DNA of 64,000 nucleotides from Alnus glutinosa (lineage: Eukaryota; Streptophyta; Magnoliopsida; Fagales; Betulaceae), in the NCBI RefSeq assembly GCF_958979055.1, contig NC_084890.1, forward strand, positions 20,668,649 through 20,732,648, in the 5' to 3' direction. The translations under genes were made by a program, and so were the position numbers. Of this stretch, positions 1 through 11,971 are shown one piece after another (the stretch's first letter is position 1; the number at the start of each line of letters is the position of its first letter). The notes beneath the pieces were generated by a model. The model ran no database searches, had not been told where the DNA came from, and worked only from the letters and a program-made list of their open reading frames with translations.

Positions 1-560
1 CGGCACCGCCAGCTCTCAAAAATTGTCTTGAACAATTTCTGGCCTACTATCCACAGAAGTGAGCTTATTTTGAAGAAGGCTTAGTTCCTTTATGCCTTGG
101 TTATGAGGTTGCCTTTTTGCTTGTGCAAGCACATCCTCTCTATTATGCTCAAGTCCAGAGATGAGCACACTACTGGGCTTTCTTTTACGTGTTTGATCAC
201 GAAGCTCATTGTTCAGTCTGGGATAGATGTCTCAGCCAAGCCGGTGATGCGGATTCAAGATCTTCTTGGCAGCCAAACTCTTATGAAGTCCAATGCCCAG
301 CTTAGATTCGAAGGTCACGATGAAGCACATTAGCCTCCTCCAGTCTAGGTTGAGATACCTACAGGAGCCTCATCATCTCAGACTGCTCCTCCTCCTCAGT
401 ATGATGCAGGTTACACTCAGCTATTGGCCGCTATGAGCATGATACAGGGAGATATCGGCTTCATTTAGCAGGAGGTCCGCTCTATCAGCAATCGAGTTGA
501 GTAGTGCCAGCTTGATATCTAGGAGTGTGTCAAGCATCATCATCCTGAGGAGGATTGACT
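1..560 (+). pseudogene. Plant-transposon-protein ORF, C-terminal remnant (copy in C0)
   Basis: An open stretch at 97-333 contains RLPFCLCKHIL, RDEHTTGLSF and QTLMKSNAQLRFEG, the same signature blocks found in the copy at 16334-17457. I recall this as the 'putative plant transposon protein' family, which lies downstream of gag in SIRE-like elements; its function is unknown. Downstream the frame continues with a Pro/Gln-rich linker (PPPPQYDAG-like) and an acidic tail, broken by TAG codons at about 331 and 341. The N-terminal half is outside the window. Degenerate and unlikely to be expressed. Confidence 0.7.
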
Positions 561-831
561 TTATGTTTTGTTTTGATGTGACTCATTTTGAGACAGATTT
601 TTTATTGGATTATTATAATATTTTTTAAACTCCGGATTCTATTTATACTCTATTTACCCTTGTCCAGTTGGGACTTTAAGGGGGAGTATCTGTGGTTTTT
701 CTTATACTCTATTTTAGCCTTTGTCCTTTTGAGACAAAAAGGGGGAGTATTTTTTTTTTTTTGTTTTGGACCGGGATTGTATTTTTAACCGGTCAAGTGA
801 TTTTTGTCCTAGAATGGCCAAAGATGGAATT

Positions 832-2028
832 TGTTAGTTTGTGATTGGCTGCATTTTGTTTGACAAAATCACTTGTATGTAATGTTGCTACATATTCAGG
901 GATACCATTTATTTCAGAAACTTCATTTCTGAAATGTTCTTCAAGAAATTCAAAGAAGATTCTGTGAAGATTCCAAGTCAGAAAAGTCGGAACCCAAGCT
1001 TCTATCCGGACGGGCCCACTCATGCATCCTGGACGCCCATCAGTGTCTAGAATTTTAGAATTGTTCATGCTTGCATCCGTTAGGACATTGCAGCAACGTG
1101 TCCGGATGCTCTTCAGACTTCCAGAAGAATCTAGCGTTCAAGTGCATCCGTCTAGACGACGTGGCAATACTGTCCAGACGCCAATCAATGTTCGACAAGT
1201 AAAAGGATTTCCTTCGCAGACACAAATAGGAAGACAGCTGCAATCGTCTGAACATGAGGTCTACACCGTCTGGATGCTATCCTTGATAAGGCAAGATGTG
1301 GAGAAGAATTGCAATTGTCCGGACATCAGACCAACACAATCTGGACCTCAGTCCTTGTTATTGAAATTGTGTGCAGCTGAAGTGCAACTGTCTGGATGTT
1401 AGGGCAACATCGTCTGGATGCGGCCTTATTTAGGAAAGAATATCTACACTTTTTGGAAAGCTGGTTGCACAGCGAACCTTCCGAACAGCCTTAGCTTGCG
1501 TCTGGACCCCGCCTAGAGAAATTCGAATCAGAGTCGATTTTGGTCTTCTTCAACCTATATAGAGAGGCCTCCAGGCAAGTATTATTTACAGAATTCAGTA
1601 TTGAATTCTTTAAAGCTTAGAGTGTATATTTTAGGAGTTATTGTGCTGATCCGTTTGCTCTCAAGTCGTTGCTGTTGTGTTGTTGCTGTGCTCGTCAATT
1701 GAAGTCTATCTTATGGAGGAGCCCTAAGGTAAAGGAATCCATAGAAGACCCCTTCAAGTAGGAGACTTGGTTGAGATGCGTTCACGTTGGGTTACGTGTC
1801 AAAGTGCTAGATATGATCACTACATCGGGTATGTAAGTGTTACTGTCTATGTACTAGCTTTGTCTTCTGATAGGATTTCCAGGGTTTGGCTGCCCCGGAG
1901 TGGTTTTTCTCTTAATTGAGTTTTCACTTCATTACAAAATATTTGTATTATTTAAATTTCGCATTTATATTATTTTCTTACACGTTGCACACTCACACAG
2001 TTAAATTAGAAGTCATCTTTATTTTTCA
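832..2028 (+). repeat. 3' LTR of copia element C0 (about 1.2 kb)
   Basis: It starts TGTTAGTTTGTGATTGGCTGC and ends ...TTTTTCA, parallel to the C1 LTRs at 12155 and 17725. It contains several degenerate copies of the palindrome CGTCCGGACG (about 1000-1510) and a TATA-like CCTATATAGAG near 1553. The conserved stretch 'ttattgtgctgatccg' is at about 1637. Length agrees with the sister LTRs (1171-1296 bp). Confidence 0.85.
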
Positions 2029-2186
2029 AATTCATTTTACCTGTAGCTCTTGTGTCATTCCTAGACATTTAAGGTAAAGTCTAACAGTACTCAGAGCAAA
2101 ACGCTCTGGCACTAAACTGTAAATTAAGTTGTAGTCTGACACTAAGTTACCACTGATTCTCAGAGCAAAACGCTCTAATACCAAAC

Positions 2187-4393
2187 TGTAACGCCCCACT
2201 TTTTTTTTAAAAAAAAAAAAAACATAAGAGGAAATTTCGTTTTCCACGTGACATTACGGCATCATCAAAGTTAAGAATTGGTAGCGGAAATATATTTTCC
2301 TTTAAAAACTTAGGAAACATAACACTGGAGCTGACTGAATTACCTCATTATATAAAAGTACAAACCATTAGTTCTAATACAATAAATACAATAAAAAATA
2401 TCATATGTGCCACATGCGACACTTAATAATAATAAAAAGGACTCATCCTTAAAAATAATAATCCTAGTGACTCCGTCCTTTGTCCTGACCTGCATAAACT
2501 TGCATGTGATCATGGTTAACACCACAATCCCATACTGTCGGAATAGCGAGTCAACTGCATCCCATAATATAACGACATATTGATAGATTTAACAATACAC
2601 AATACTATAACATGATATATGATGGATTCATATGCATAGTCTTTTTGACACTGTCTTTACTAATACCATGGACTTTAACCATCAATTTTTTCCTTTATTG
2701 ATGTCGTGGACTTTAACCATCATTTCCCCTCATCAGTGCCATAAGTCTCTTACCAAACCGAACTTATCTTGGGACTTAAACTTCTTCTTATTTTTTCATT
2801 CATTCTTTAGGACTTAAACCTTCAATTCTTCTTATTATCAGGTTCATATATCATGACAATATAAGATACAATCCCATTCAATATCACAACATGAACAGTA
2901 TCACCGTAAAATCAAACAAACCAACATCACCACATAATCAAACAAATCAATATCACCACCTAGAAAACACTTACCTACATATGTGCCTAAACAATTGCAT
3001 ACCATCAATTAAATCTATATACCATCATATTAAAGATCTAAGTATGATGCTCAGTGAGTGGAATACTCACAGTTCTTTCCTTGCTTCAGAAAGTATTCAA
3101 ATAAATATTAACTGCAATATAATTTAATACCAATAATAGTGTATTGGTACAATCCACTAATAAACTCATATTAACACTATTTTCATTTTTAACCTTTATT
3201 TTAAACTTATAAAATTTTAGCAGAATAACAACATTAGTATTAATAATGCCTAAAAATACTTTTAGAATGTTGGGCGGCAGAACGGCATAATTATGGATAA
3301 TACCTATTATACCCTTTATGAAATTCGGCAGAACAACGATAATGAACATAATCAAGCTTAAACTAATGAAATCAAAACCTAAACCACAAAATCAATGAAG
3401 CTAATGATTGGAAGCTTACCAAAATACTTCCTGGCACACACTCCAAGCCTTGGACCACACAAAACGACACAAATCTCACACTTTTTTCTCTCTTGGCCGT
3501 GGGTGTGTGTGTGAAGCTTGATGGATTTTTGCATCCTTCCACTTTAGTTCTATTTATAAGAGAAAACCCATCATTACATTGGTAAATATCTACATGCATT
3601 TGCATTTCATATGAATTTACATTTCATGTGTATTTGTGTTCTAATTTACATTTCCTTTATATTTGCATTTGCATTTGCATTGTGATTATAGCAATGAGAT
3701 TAAGCCATCTGTCCCTCACACATGATGGCTGGCCAAGTTGGAGAATTTTCCACAAAATATCCTAAAATCTTATCATCACAAAAATAAAATAATATCTAAT
3801 CTAATCATAGCAAATTCCATTCTAACTAAATTTGGCATTTCTCTTTACTTAGAAATGAAACTGAGTTACAAATTGGACTAATTGATTACCAAATATCACA
3901 AAGGAATGTTTACTCGTGGCTGGCTTTAAATGAGAATAAATCATTAAAGAATGTAATGATGATTTTTCAATAATATCTCTTATCTTAGTAACCTTATCCT
4001 TTAGTTAGGTAATTTTATCCTTAGATATTTAATTGACCTTATAGTAACTATTAAACTACCATACAAGACAAGAATGGACACTTGTCAACTCAGGAAAGCA
4101 TCAAAAAATCAATAGAGTGACGTGGCAGAATCTTAGGCTGCAACACATGCATGCTATCCAGTCTAGGAGTATTAGTTTCACAGACAGTTTCAGTAAACCT
4201 ACAAAAATATGATTTCTATGAAACTTTATAGTAGATAGAGGACTGCAAGACGAGCGTTCTAGAATTTGAATTGACCAAAACAGAGTTTGTTTGAACATAT
4301 TTTCGTTATTCCAAAGTTTAAGGTCTGTTTGAACTTTTATTAAGTTGAAATTATAAACGCTTCTTAATTAATGAATATTTTTTTTCATAAATA

Positions 4394-4462
<69 letters not shown>

Positions 4463-4536
4463 TTTTGCCTTATTATTAGGTCTTGAAATATAATTTAAGA
4501 CATTATATTTTATGTGTTAAAATCTGGGGCGCTACA
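2187..4536 (-). repeat. LTR of gypsy element A (2350 bp)
   Basis: Termini are TGTAGCGCCCC and GGGGCGTTACA in minus orientation. It carries a TATA-like box (about 3545-3558), the conserved dyad GTGAGTATTCCACTCAC at 3054-3070, and a small array of 'ggactttaaccatc'-type repeats (2668-2830), which lies downstream of the dyad in LTR orientation. A long AT microsatellite sits at 4396-4460. Confidence 0.82.
4396..4460. repeat. (AT)n microsatellite
   Basis: About 65 bp of uninterrupted AT dinucleotides inside the start of LTR A. Likely polymorphic in length. Confidence 0.95.
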
Positions 4537-6736
4537 ATAAGGATGAACTCTTTTTGCACCAGGTAGTGACGCCAGTGCTTCAAAGACTGTACAATGGGTA
4601 GAACTCCAAATCATAGGTCGAATATTTCTTCTTTTACCATGACAACTTCTCACGGAAAAAGACGATCAGACGCCCCTCTTGGCTTAGGAAACCACCAATA
4701 CCAACGCCAGATGCATCACAATTGACTTCGAAAATCTTCTCGAAGTCTGTCAGAGTGAGAATAGGTGCTTCTATCATCTTCCGCTTCACCAATTGAAAGC
4801 TTGTATTGGCCTCTTCAGTCCATTGGAAAGTCTGACCCTTTAAGTACTCTGTGATTGGCTCAATCAACGCACTAAAATGTTGGATGAACCATCGATAGAA
4901 TGACGCCAATCCGTGCAAACTCCGGACATCATGTATACTCTTGGGTGTTGGCCACTCTAGAATTACTGTCACCTTAGATTGATATACATGAATACCATCA
5001 GTAGACACAACAAAACCAAGAAAAGTAACACAGGTAGTAAGAAATGAACACTTCTTTTGATTGACATATAAACACTCATTTCATAGTGTTTCAAAAACCT
5101 CTCTGAGATATTCTAGGTTCGTCTCATGCGAGGGGCTATAAATGAGGATATTGTCAAAGTACACAACAACGAACTTTCCCATGTAAGGCCGCAACACCTG
5201 ATTCATGAATCGCATGAACGTGCTAGGTAAGCTAGATAGCCCAAAAGGCATGACCGTCCACTCGTACAACCCATGATGCATTTCGAATGTCGTTTTCCAC
5301 TCATCTCCTGGCCTTATTCTGATCTGGTGATACCTGCTAGTAAGGTCAATTTTGGAAAAAAACTTAGAACTTGCTAATTGATCCAGCATGTCGTCTAAAC
5401 GGGGAATCAGGAATCTATACTTCACTATGATTCGATTGATGGCTCTGCTATCAACACACATGCACCACGATCCATCCTTCTTCAGAACTAAGAGAGTGGG
5501 AACTGCACATGGACTCATTCTCTCTCGAATTTACCCTTTTTTCAGCAACTCTGTCACTTAGCATTACAACTCTTCAGATTCCTTTAGACTGAGGCAATAA
5601 ACTGGTCGATTCGGCAAGATTGACCCTGGCACAAAGTCGATGTGGTGCTGTATATCTCTCATGGGTGGCAAACCAAGGGGTGGTTCCCTTGGCATCAAAT
5701 CAGCAAACTCAGCCAACACCTCTCGTAACTCCACTAACACGTCATCATCTATTCTGGAACCCATTTCACATGTCATAAAGGTATACACAATGCCCTCTTC
5801 TTCTATTTTCTCCAGGAATCGAGACATTGACAAGAGATTAAAGCCCTTCTCAGTCACTGGTATAGGGATGACTCCTTCTAGCTGAGGTGCTAAAACCACC
5901 TTCTTTCCCTTGATGTTTAAAGTATAGGTATCTTGCCGCCCATCATGGACAACAGATCGATCATACTACCAAGGCCTGCCTAGTAATAAATGACATGCAT
6001 CCATAGACGCTACATCACACCATACATTATCGAAATATTAATTTCCAACTAGAAAAGAAACCAAACACCTCTCATCTACTATTACCTCACTTCCCTTTTT
6101 CAACCAGGACAATTTGTATGGTTTTGGATGGGGATCAATCTTCAACTGAAGCTTCTTAACTACATCCATTGACACCACATTCTTGCAACTACCACTGTCA
6201 ATAAAAATCTTGCAAACATGTTCCGCGATAGTGCATGTGGTATAAAAAATATTGGTTTTTAACCAATCTTCTTCGGAGTCATCTTTTGGAGCAAGCAAGT
6301 TTTTTCTGACAATAAGAGTCTTGTGTCCATCTCCATACAAAATCTCCTCGTCATTGCTATCATCAAAAATAGGATCTCCGATGTTGACTTCTTCTACTGT
6401 TTCATTATCAATTAAGAGATTCTTACTCGTTCTGCTTGCAAACTTTTTACAATCGGACGCTCGATGACCGGGCTCCCCACATTTGAAACAGCGAATGTTG
6501 GAGTTGGAACTCTGGCCTTGCATAGTTTGAGGATTAGGATGAGGATCCTAAGGACGAACTCCTCATGTATTCTGATCTCCTCTTGTTGTAGATCTGGTAT
6601 TGCTTCTGGTTTGCTATTTTTCTACATTCAAGGCACACTGATAGGCTTCAGAAACCGTCCAGAGGAAGTGGAGACTAAGGACGTCTTGTAGGGACTGCCG
6701 TAAACCCCCCAAATATCACGCCACCAACTGCTCCTC
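4537..6736 (-). pseudogene. G1 gag C-terminus and pol: zinc knuckle, protease, RT, RNase H start
   Basis: Open stretches at 6523-6038, 5899-5564, 5518-5081 and 5008-4634 all lie in one minus-strand frame and are separated by nonsense codons. In order: CCHC knuckle CFKCGEPGHRASDC, aspartic protease DSGSCKNVVS, RT with [32 protein letters not shown] and [13 protein letters not shown], then the RT catalytic box reading YFDN where the family has YxDD, and RNase H start VNCDASGVGIGG. The reading ends at 4537 within a KYSTYDLEFYPI-like block, where element A is inserted. Catalytic Asp loss plus stops make it inactive. The stops look like C-to-T changes (for example TAA/TGC/TAA near 5550-5560 where Gln/Arg/Gln is expected). 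Confidence 0.88.
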
Positions 6737-8769
6737 TGTAATAACCCGTATTTTAAGATATTGAATAAAATATCTTAAAATATGATTTAAGACATAATAA
6801 TATTGTAAAAGAATAAATGAATATTTATGAAAATAAATATTCATTTATTAAGAAGTATTTATAGTTTCAGTTTAATAAAAGTTCAAACGGACCTTAAACT
6901 TTGGAATAACGGAAATAGGGTCAAACAGACTCTGTTTTGGTCGATTTAGAAGTTAGAACGTTCGTCCCAAAGTCCTCTAACTACCCTTCTAATTTCATAA
7001 TTTTTGGACTTCATTTAGGGTACGAAAACACTCATGAAAAATAGTACCTCTGATTTGGACGAAAATTGAACAATAAACATTTGCGGGCCCATTTTAGCTA
7101 TCCATAAACCCAGTCCATGAACCCAGCCCGTGTGAGACCCAGACCACGTGGAACAGACAAGCAGCCTACGCCTACTTGTGAACGTTGAAGAAAAGGAAAA
7201 ACAAAACTCAATTCCATACATGTTTGGTCAAGCTATTGTTTTCACAAGTTAGAGTTTAGTTAGAAGCTAATTACTAGTTACTTATAGATATGAGATATTA
7301 GAAGGGTGATGATGGTTTTCTCTCCCTCTTAGTCAGCTCGCCACCCACGTAGAAGCACCCCATCCATTGATCACAACCCACCCGAGAAGATCCAACTGTC
7401 AAAGAGGGTGCAGCTCCCTTATCTCCCTCTCTTCTTGCTGCCCACGCCTAGACAACGCAACACTTGTACGAATCAACCCCATCCATCTATTCAAGAACAC
7501 CTGTGATGCATCCAAACCATCCAATTCACTATATAAAGAGAAGCAGCCCTTCACGTTCTGTCAAAATTCTCTCGGTTCTAGCTTTTTCTCCCATCTTTCT
7601 CTGCATCACTCTTTGTTTGATGCAATAGCTGTAGTTTCTCATCTCTTTCCCCTCATTTTCTCTTGGTTAGAAACACTCTCTCGGGTTGGCTTTGACAAGA
7701 AGGAAATCAGGAGCCTTTTGGGTAAGACTCTCTCTAACTCTCTCTCATTTCTCTCTGATTTGTGTGTATGTTTGGTTGTACAAAATATAAAAAGAAAAAA
7801 AAAAAAGCAAAAGAAATGGAAAAGAGGAAGAAGTAGGCGTACAAGAAGAAGAAGAAGAAAAGATAAGGAATATAAAAGAATAAGAAGGATAAAAGAATAA
7901 GATAAATCCAAATTTAGTCCCTTTTAATATCTCAAAATATTATTTTGAAATATTTGGTAAGTTTCTAATTGAAGGCTTTGATTTATTTTACTTGATTTTT
8001 AAGTTATTAACTTTGTTTTAATATTTTATGATTTTACGGTTTTTATTATTTTAAGTATCTAATATTTTAAGTTGTGTTTTCACAAGGTATTTCAAGTGGT
8101 GGCGTATTTAAGTAATAAATCACGTCGTTGTGATGCTGGAGTAAAAAGTAATATTTTACAAAAGCGTTGTTATGCCATCTAAAATTCTGAAAGTATTTTT
8201 AGGCATTAGTAACACTAATGCCGTTATTTCACCCAAATTTCATAAGATTAAAATAAGGATTATTTATACTGTACCGCTTGTGTACTTTTAAAATATAAAA
8301 TTCACTTTTTATATTAATGGAGTTATTATGTTTATTTGATAAAAATATATAAGCCTTTTTAATGCTAATGTTGTTGCAATATTTATTTTAATTAAATGAT
8401 ATTTTAGTCCTTAATTAATAAATGTCGTAATAATACCCACACGAAATACGTGGTAATATAATTAACCTATTTTATATGTCGTTATAATATCTAAGCGACA
8501 TTAGAAATTGGGTCAAGTGGTTTAAAAGTTGAAAGTGATAAAAATGTCAAAATAAGTTCTTAGTATTTTATACTAATTTATTATCGCATGTATATAATTA
8601 TTCAGTTATCATTTCTGTGAATACTTTCTGAAGCAGGAAAGAACAGTAAGTATTTATTACTTACTCTGAGTGATGCTGAATTTCCATAATGTTATGATTT
8701 CTACTTTATTTAATTGTTTGCGCATGTGGAATTTGCATATTTTGTTATTTTAATTAATGAATTTTATTA

Positions 8770-9010
8770 TAAAAGAGTTGGGAGTGACATCTGCCAATGG
8801 ACCAGGGAGTGACGCCTGCCTGTGCCAAAAATATAATAAATTATTAGAGGAGTGACGTCTCCTTAGAACTCGCTAAACAGGAGTGGCGTCTCCTATCATT
8901 CTCTAAACGGGAGTAACGTCTCCTATAACACGTTAGACAAGAGTTATGTCTTCTAGATTTTATATACTGGAGTGACGTCTCCTTGAATCTATTTGTTAGA
9001 GTTACGTTTC
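8770..9010 (+). repeat. Minisatellite of GGAGTGACGTCTCC-type units in LTR B
   Basis: About seven degenerate units, each 35-40 bp, share a core ggagtgacgtctcct that contains the palindrome GACGTC. Units begin near 8778, 8808, 8849, 8880, 8910, 8939 and 8969. The array sits about 100-350 bp downstream of the conserved dyad. Confidence 0.8.
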
Positions 9011-9389
9011 TATAAGGTTAATGCTAGAAGAAACTGATTATTTAAATAAATAAGGAAAAAGATACTTTGCCCCCCAATGTACCAAAATTTAGATATGACC
9101 CCCCTCGAACTTGCCAACGTTTGGCAAAAAATACATTCCGTCCATTCACCCATCTGTTTGGATGGAAAGTCGGTCATGTGCGTTGCATGTGACCTTTTAA
9201 TTGAAAAATATTCCCAAATTGCCCCTATGAAAAACGCATCCAATATTATACAACATGTAGCTGAAAAAGAACAGAACTGGCCGTTGAAAAAGAATAGAAG
9301 TGGCCAAAACTCGCTGGTAAACACCGAAAAATACTAACACTGGTCAAAATCGCCATTTTGAATGTCGTCACCACCAACGCAAGACAAAA

Positions 9390-9735
9390 ACCGGTGGAAG
9401 ATCCTAAGCAAGGGGGCGCACGACAATTCCTTTACTTTCTTCAAACACAAACACTTCCTTCGAAGCCCACGAGGATGATTTCTCTTCCTTCCAGTTCCAG
9501 AAGCGGCCATTATCTCTTTGACCCTCCCAAAATATTTCTAGGTCTTCTCCGGCACACTCTCTTTCCTCGAAAACTTGTAGCTTCTCAAATACACATGCCT
9601 GCATGAGATGCTATCCACCACCATTGGCTGCCCTTGTCCTCCCCGCCGCACGCTTGAGCTGAATGGCCTCACGAACTCCGCGTCCGACTTTGGCCATTTG
9701 TACAGGTTCACGTACGTCGCCCGGGTATGCACGGG
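9390..9735 (-). pseudogene. Captured fragment of a small host gene (unidentified)
   Basis: The minus-strand reading at 9732-9538 contains YVNLYKWPKSDAEFVR, then PMVVDSISCRHVYLRSYKFS and RKESVPEKT. After one stop, the same frame continues with basic KVKE-containing sequence towards 9390. This looks like an ordinary plant coding exon with conserved-looking blocks. I half-recognise it as part of an uncharacterised small plant protein family but cannot name it. It is incomplete at both ends and broken by stops, as expected for sequence captured by a Pack-MULE. Confidence 0.55.
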
Positions 9736-9869
9736 TCACGCCTGTCATTCACACAGTTTGGTATGAGGAACATGCAAGGAAGATTCAAGAAGCCGAGTGG
9801 TTAGTTGGCATCAGTGAGCACGTGGAAATGTTGGAGGTTGCAACATGTGGCATCAGTGAACTGTGATTC

Positions 9870-10090
9870 TTCTCTTGCATGGGCCTCTGAAAATCATCGC
9901 CTTTAGCAAGAATCTCCCCTTGGGGACGTAAATGGTGGATGCTCCAGCTGAGCTACACGCCGATGCCCATGCCTTGAGGAATGCTTGTGTTGTGTTAGCT
10001 TTTCTATCCTGTTTGGCACCAAAACTAACCACATTATATGCTGCATTTGATAATTGAATCAACAGGGCTACGAAGAAAAGGTAGAGAAAA
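9870..10090 (-). pseudogene. Captured first exon of a polygalacturonase (GH28) gene
   Basis: The minus-strand reading has a hydrophobic leader (FLYLFFVALLIQLSNA) followed by AYNVVSFGAKQDRKANTTQAF, KAWASACSSAGASTIYVPKG and RFLLKAMIFRGPCK. The YNVxSFGAK(x)DGKxDxTxAFxxAW pattern and the IYVPKGRFLL and FRGPCK blocks are diagnostic of the N-terminus of plant polygalacturonases, which cleave pectin in the cell wall. Only the signal-peptide end and first domain strand are present. The catalytic NTD, DD and GHG motifs are absent, so it cannot be an enzyme. It ends near the point where I recall that many plant polygalacturonase genes have their first intron, which suggests capture of genomic DNA. Confidence 0.82.
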
Positions 10091-11408
10091 CCTAGTAGTT
10101 ATTGACTTCTATTCACCTTCCCATAATTCCAAACATGTACCCATGCCCACAACCTCAAGTAACTTCCCATCTATCCATGCCAATTACATCTAAGCAACTA
10201 CCCACGTTTCTCTTAATCCTCTGTTTACCCCTGTTTTACTCGACTGAAATAGAGACCACCTCCTTCACAATTTCTTCATGTTTTGGTGCTGCGGTTCCCT
10301 CAAGTTAAAACTTTGGTTAGTTGATCCAAATATTTGGGATTGGTTTCCTTGCTGCTAGCTTTTATTTTTATGAATAAAAATATCCTCCTAGTAGTTACGA
10401 GAAGCAGAGCTTCCATCCCAACTCCACGAGAGACATAGAAGCATCAATACAAAGACATTCATGCCCTTCTAATACACATGTACTAATTGAATAAACCCTC
10501 ATCCATTGTGCTGGAAGAACCTGCCGAGGAACATGTACATGGAGGAGTTCCTGTGCAGGAAGAACCTGGTCAAGGGCGTAGAAAGCTTGATGACGACTTT
10601 CATGTGAATGATGACTGAAGCACTACATTTTCCAGATGGGCAATTTTGGAATAATTTTTGCTTAAATGGCCATGTGAGTTGCATGTGACCAAATTTCCGT
10701 CCAAATAGACAGGTGAATGGACGGATTGTATTTTTTGCCACGCGTTGGCAAGTTCCGGGGGGGGGGGGGTCTTATCTAAATTTTGGTACATTGTGGGGTA
10801 TATTGCCAGACCGTGGATAAATCAGGGGGGCAAAGTGTCTTTTCCCCAAATAAATAAGACTGTGCATATAAAACTGTTAGTTTATTATGTCATTGCATTG
10901 TGTTCTTTATTTCTAATAAATCAACAATCATATTATTATTGAAAACAATAAACTCACTAGGTATTTTTGTATTATTGTTTCTCTCTGTATTATATATTAA
11001 TAAAGGTTATGAGGAGGATGAGTATCAGGATTGTCCAGACCCTTAGGTAATCTTGATGGCAGTATCTAAGGCTAGGATGCCTCCCATTTTTGTGGACTAC
11101 TATGTTTAGTCCATTATTATAATATTCGGAGAACAATATTTATATTTCCATTGGTATGTAATAATAATATTATGAGTGTTTTGATTGTAAATTATATGTG
11201 TTATATGTGGCACAAGTACTATTTTATGTGTAATTACTTAATTACACTCTTCTATATATTTTGAAGTATTTTTGTTAGAAGCTCTGATGTGTTATTATTA
11301 AAAAATATATTCCGTTGCCAATTTATAACTCTGATGATGTCGTAATGTCAGGTTAAAATCGAAATTTTCACTTATGCCTTTTTGTAAAAGGTGGGGCTTT
11401 ACATCCTC

Positions 11409-11971
11409 GGTCTCTGACAAGTCGTTTCGAGCAACCAATTGGAAGATTTCACACCTTGTCTCAAAATATGAAGCCGTTGAAACAACATCTACGTGTATTC
11501 GAAGGGTAAAAGTGCCCCTTCATCTTCTTCTTGATTTTCTCCCAATCACAGATTTTTGCCTTGCCTTGTCTATCCCGTGATCGCTTCAATTGCTCCCACC
11601 AAGTGGATGCACGACCCTTTAGCTTGATGGCGAAAAGCTTCCCCTTCATGTGATCTCGAACTTCCTTATAATCAAAGATCCCTCTCTACTTCGTGTAGCC
11701 AATCAATGATGCCTTTGGCTTGTAGAGTGCTAAAAAATTCTGGAAGCACAACTTTGAAGCCTAAGTCTCCATATCGGTGTTCCCGACCCAGAACAGGATT
11801 ATGACACGGGTTCTCAAAGCTGGAATCTGAATTGCGATCATCCATCTCGCGATCCCTTTCCAAGTTTTGCTCCGCTAGACGCTAGGTTAACTCTGCAACC
11901 TGCCTCTGCAAGTCTTCAATCATCACATCTTGTACCTATCCATGCCGACCATAAGCAAGACCACCAACCAT
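11409..11971 (-). pseudogene. G1 gag, N-terminal and central part
   Basis: The likely initiator is the ATG ending at 11971 (MVGGLAYG...). A coiled-coil-like VMIEDLQRQVAEL follows, then ENPCHNP, and the retrotransposon gag core FAIKLKGRASTWWEQLKRSR with DWEKIKKKMKGHF (11649-11461). Several stops and at least one frame change break it. The C-terminal part, with the zinc knuckle, continues across element B at 6736. The start resembles the gag of G2 (MTGGRGWHG... LMIEDLQKQVMELTQRL), so G1 and G2 are relatives. Confidence 0.78.

Larger units (their letters stand above)
1..2028 (+). mobile_element. Copia element C0, 3' part (SIRE-type, pol-less), cut by the window edge
   Basis: The segment reads in order: the end of a degenerate plant-transposon-protein ORF (to about 560), a polypurine stretch (aaaaaggggga, near 738-750) within a spacer, and a full LTR (832-2028). 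It matches C1 at 12155-31645 in order and sequence. The 5' half lies outside the window, so no TSD can be checked. It appears to have inserted into the 5' leader of gypsy element A, because A's leader resumes immediately at 2029. Confidence 0.8.
2029..4536 (-). mobile_element. Gypsy element A: 5' LTR plus leader, inserted in G1 pol
   Basis: Read on the minus strand, an LTR runs from 4536 (TGTAGCGCCCCAGATTTT) to 2187 (GGGGCGTTACA). It is followed by a primer-binding site TTTGGTATTAGAGC (initiator-tRNA-Met type, about 2172-2186) and a leader to 2029, where C0 interrupts it. The body therefore lies left of the window. The right edge cuts G1 pol inside RNase H. LTR blocks such as CTTATAAATAGAAC and 'ggccaagagagaaaa' are shared with element E, so A and E belong to one family of Tekay-like gypsy elements. 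Confidence 0.8.
9053..10847. mobile_element. Pack-MULE (Mutator-like element carrying host gene fragments)
   Basis: Long terminal inverted repeats: the left arm (9053 to about 9240) begins aggaaaaagatactttgccc and the right arm, read in reverse (10847 to about 10618), begins ggggaaaagacactttgccc. A 9-bp TSD AAATAAATA flanks it (9044-9052 and 10848-10856), the length typical of Mutator-like elements. There is no transposase; the interior instead holds fragments resembling host genes at 9390-9735 and 9870-10090, both on the minus strand. A G-run of 13 (10757-10769) lies in the right arm. Confidence 0.9.
6737..11403 (+). mobile_element. Solo LTR B of a Tekay-like gypsy element, interrupted by a Pack-MULE
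   Basis: It starts TGTAATAACCCG and ends GGGGCTTTACA, with a perfect 5-bp TSD TCCTC (6732-6736 and 11404-11408) inside G1 between gag and pol. Net length without the MULE is about 2.86 kb, and no gag or pol is present, so a solo LTR is the simplest reading. Its 5' block ('ccttaaactttggaataacgg' region, about 6890-7010) is shared with A and E. TATA-like ATATAAAGAG lies at 7531-7540. The dyad GTAAGTATTTATTACTTAC is at 8646-8664. Confidence 0.85.

Noticed and set aside
7367..7900. 177-codon frame in LTR B
   Set aside because: Ends in a Lys/Arg run from an AAG-rich tract and covers the TATA/R region of the LTR; no conserved block.
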